NCBI RefSeq assembly: GCF_030651995.1
Contig: NZ_JAUSBN010000067.1
Location: 62,001-126,000, forward strand
From: Reyranella sp.
Lineage (GTDB): Bacteria; Pseudomonadota; Alphaproteobacteria; Reyranellales; Reyranellaceae
Length of the DNA stretch: 64,000 nucleotides
Reading direction: 5' to 3'
Shown: positions 62,249-64,000 of the stretch, one piece after another
How the letters are laid out: each line of letters begins with the position of its first letter
Position numbering within the stretch: the first letter of the stretch is position 1
Position numbers and translations under genes: made by a program
Notes under the pieces: generated by a model
Told to the model about the DNA's origin: nothing
The model's database searches: none
Seen by the model: the letters and a program-made list of their open reading frames with translations, nothing else

Positions 62249-63637
62249 GTGTCGCGTGCCGACCGCGCCGATGGCGCCTCCGAAACCCGCCCCCTGTCGA
62301 TCGATCGCATGGCCTCCTGGCCGACGCTCGCGCCGCTGATCGAGCGCGCCGGCCGTCCGCTCGTCATCGAAGCGCTCCGGGCATGGGTCGAGGAGCGACG
62401 GGGGACGCCCGAGGTCGCGAGCGAAGCCGCCTGCGTCCACTGGTGCACGGCGCGTCTGGCTGCGTTCCTGCAACCCTCGCAACGCCGCGTGTTCAACCTC
62501 ACGGGCACCGTGCTGCACACCAATCTCGGCCGCGCCGTTCTGGCCGAGGAGGCCATTGCCGCGGCGGTCGAGGCGATGCGCTCGCCGACCACGCTCGAAT
62601 ACGATCTGGGGGGCGGTGCGCGCGGCGAGCGCGACGATCACGTCGCGCCCTGGCTCTGCCGCCTGACCGGGGCCGAGGCGGCGACGGCCGTCAACAACAA
62701 TGCCGCCGCGGTGCTGCTGGTGCTGAGCGAGCTTGCCGCCGGCCGCGAGGTCATCGTGTCGCGTGGCGAGCTGATCGAGATCGGCGGGGCCTTCCGCATT
62801 CCCGACATCATGGCGCGCGCCGGCTGCCGTCTGGTCGAGGTCGGCACGACGAACCGCACCCATCTCCAGGACTATGCGGCGGCGATCGGGCCGGACACCG
62901 CCGCCATCATGAAGGTCCATCCCTCGAACTACGCGATCCAGGGATTCACCAAGTCGGTTGCGGCCGCCGAACTCGTGCCGCTGGCGCGCGAGAAGGGCGT
63001 GGCGCTGATCGAGGATCTCGGCAGCGGCACGCTGGCCGATCTCGAGACCTGGGGGCTGCCGCACGAGCCGACGGCGCGCGAAGCCGTCGCGTCCGGCGTC
63101 GATGTCGTCACCTTCTCCGGCGACAAGCTCCTGGGCGGGCCGCAGGCCGGGCTCGTGGTCGGCCGCAAGCCGCTGATCCAGCGCATCGCGCGCAACCAGA
63201 TGAAGCGGGCGCTGCGGCTCGACAAGGTCCGCCTGGCCGCCCTCGAAGCGACGCTGCGGCTCTACGCCGATCCGGGACGCCTGGCCGAGCGCCTGCCGAC
63301 CATACGCGCCCTGGCGCGGCCGGCCGCCGAGATCCGCGCGGTGGCGGAACGGCTGCTGCCGGCCGTGCAGGCGGCGTTTGGCGACAGGGCGCAGGTGAGC
63401 GTGGCGGAGGTGCGGGGACAGATCGGTTCGGGCGCGCTGCCGGTCGACCTGCTGCCGTCGTTCGCGATCGCGATCAACGCCAAGGGCCTCGACCGGATCG
63501 CCGACAATTTCCGTCGCCTGCCGATCCCCGTGATTGGCCGGATCGGCGACGGCACGCTCTACTTCGATCTCCGCACGCTCGACGATGAAGCGGCTTTCAT
63601 CGCCCAACTGGACAAGCTTCATGTCGTGGCAGGCTAG
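62249..63637 (+). CDS. selA: L-seryl-tRNA(Sec) selenium transferase SelA
   Basis: The PLP enzyme that converts Ser-tRNA(Sec) to Sec-tRNA(Sec) using selenophosphate. The 462-aa product matches the E. coli length. It includes VFNLTGTVLHTNLGRAVLAEEAI (near residue 83), TAVNNNAAAVLLVLSELAAGREVIVSRGELIEIGG and the PLP-binding Lys293 in FSGDKLLGGPQAG (E. coli Lys295). I chose the GTG at 62249, with AGGA eight bases upstream, over an ATG at 62195. SelB follows, so the organism very likely makes selenoproteins; selD and selC are not in view. Confidence 0.93.
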   Translation: MSRADRADGASETRPLSIDRMASWPTLAPLIERAGRPLVIEALRAWVEERRGTPEVASEAACVHWCTARLAAFLQPSQRRVFNLTGTVLHTNLGRAVLAEEAIAAAVEAMRSPTTLEYDLGGGARGERDDHVAPWLCRLTGAEAATAVNNNAAAVLLVLSELAAGREVIVSRGELIEIGGAFRIPDIMARAGCRLVEVGTTNRTHLQDYAAAIGPDTAAIMKVHPSNYAIQGFTKSVAAAELVPLAREKGVALIEDLGSGTLADLETWGLPHEPTAREAVASGVDVVTFSGDKLLGGPQAGLVVGRKPLIQRIARNQMKRALRLDKVRLAALEATLRLYADPGRLAERLPTIRALARPAAEIRAVAERLLPAVQAAFGDRAQVSVAEVRGQIGSGALPVDLLPSFAIAINAKGLDRIADNFRRLPIPVIGRIGDGTLYFDLRTLDDEAAFIAQLDKLHVVAG

Positions 63638-63740
63638 GCCGCTCGACCGCTCGCCGCGCTGTCTTGCCGGCAGGGGCACCGGACGCGGCGTGGTCGAGGC
63701 GCTGCATTGGGTGCGGCTGGCCAAGGAGCCTCTGTCATGA
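63621..63740 (+). CDS. Putative small ORF bridging selA and selB
   Basis: A 39-codon frame ([20 protein letters not shown] at its start, ending RLAKEPLS) begins 17 bases inside the selA 3' end and stops in an ATGA overlap with the selB start. It fills the whole selA-selB gap and would give continuous translational coupling. It has no recognised domain and is Arg-rich. It may be a coupling ORF rather than a functional protein. Confidence 0.3.
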   Translation: MSWQARPLDRSPRCLAGRGTGRGVVEALHWVRLAKEPLS

Positions 63741-64000
63741 TCGTCGGAACGGCAGGCCACATCGATCATGGCAAGACCGCGCTGGTGAAGGCCTTGACCG
63801 GCGTCGATGCCGACCGCCTCAAGGAAGAGAAGGCGCGCGGCATCACCATCGACCTGGGCTATGCCTACAGCGATCTCGGCGATGGCCGCCAGCTCGGCTT
63901 CGTCGACGTGCCCGGTCACGAGCGGTTCGTGCACAACATGCTGGCCGGCGCCACCGGCGTCGATGCGGCGCTGCTGGTCGTGTCGGCGGCCGAGGGGATC
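63737..64000 (+). CDS. selB: Selenocysteine-specific elongation factor SelB (5' part only)
   Basis: SelB is the EF-Tu-like GTPase that delivers Sec-tRNA(Sec) to UGA codons with a SECIS. The visible 88 residues begin [22 protein letters not shown] (G1 P-loop GHIDHGKT), followed by [17 protein letters not shown] (switch I/G2) and [18 protein letters not shown] (G3 DVPGH), typical of SelB rather than EF-Tu. The gene runs off the right edge. It is coupled through the small ORF above to selA. Confidence 0.95.
   Translation, partial: MIVGTAGHIDHGKTALVKALTGVDADRLKEEKARGITIDLGYAYSDLGDGRQLGFVDVPGHERFVHNMLAGATGVDAALLVVSAAEGI

Overview
The window is about 64 kb of GC-rich, densely packed chromosomal DNA. 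It holds roughly 52 protein-coding genes, one tRNA and a few repeats. Gene content suggests a free-living alphaproteobacterium, perhaps a Rhodospirillales- or Reyranella-like lineage; the genus is a guess. The indicators are glyQ-glyS followed by ppdK, a GEAS-type acetolactate synthase, hflK-hflC-degP, MeaB, two-domain HlyD/DevB-type export, and selA-selB. Many starts are GTG, and neighbouring genes often share ATGA or GTGA overlaps.

Layout. 1-7026: Mrp/ApbC (cut at the left edge), divergent hflK-hflC, a DegP-type protease, then serB and an NADP oxidoreductase on the minus strand. 7077-10405: miaA and ilvB-ilvN. 10406-12885: an intergenic region with a perfect 30-bp palindrome, a MarR regulator with two operator-like palindromes, a TauD-type dioxygenase and a GNAT protein. 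12934-15986: iron alcohol dehydrogenase, SDR, TauE/SafE exporter and a small secreted protein. 16099-21415: a complete five-gene dipeptide-type ABC importer. 21456-24851: a small islet bounded by a 31-bp direct repeat of the 3' end of tRNA-Pro(CGG), carrying a three-gene DevABC/MacB-like exporter.

25021-35492: aspartate dehydrogenase, an LTXXQ (Spy-like) protein, glpD, a small zinc-ribbon membrane protein, glyQ-glyS-ppdK-meaB and a HIT protein. 35489-39580: a LysR regulator divergent from an unusual set made of a membrane-fused nucleotidyltransferase, two paralogous GNAT proteins and a small unknown ORF. 39594-46471: a possible transporter remnant, a gamma-glutamyltransferase-like protein, YgfZ, a sulfotransferase, an AcuI/YhdH reductase and a cardiolipin synthase-like protein. 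46462-53663: an EEP nuclease/phosphatase coupled to a KefB-like antiporter, a DenD-like epimerase, a methyltransferase, and two tandem paralogous polytopic membrane proteins of unknown function. 53660-62073: an acyl-CoA carboxylase beta subunit, a P-loop kinase, 5-oxoprolinase (pxpB-pxpC divergent from pxpA), a CoxL-like molybdoenzyme subunit and an SGNH-like membrane protein. 62249-64000: selA, a tiny bridging ORF and the start of selB, so the organism probably makes selenoproteins.

Most genes are ordinary core metabolism. The parts that most deserve attention are the tRNA-Pro islet without an integrase, the membrane nucleotidyltransferase/GNAT set, the tandem membrane-protein pair and the palindrome at 10557-10628.
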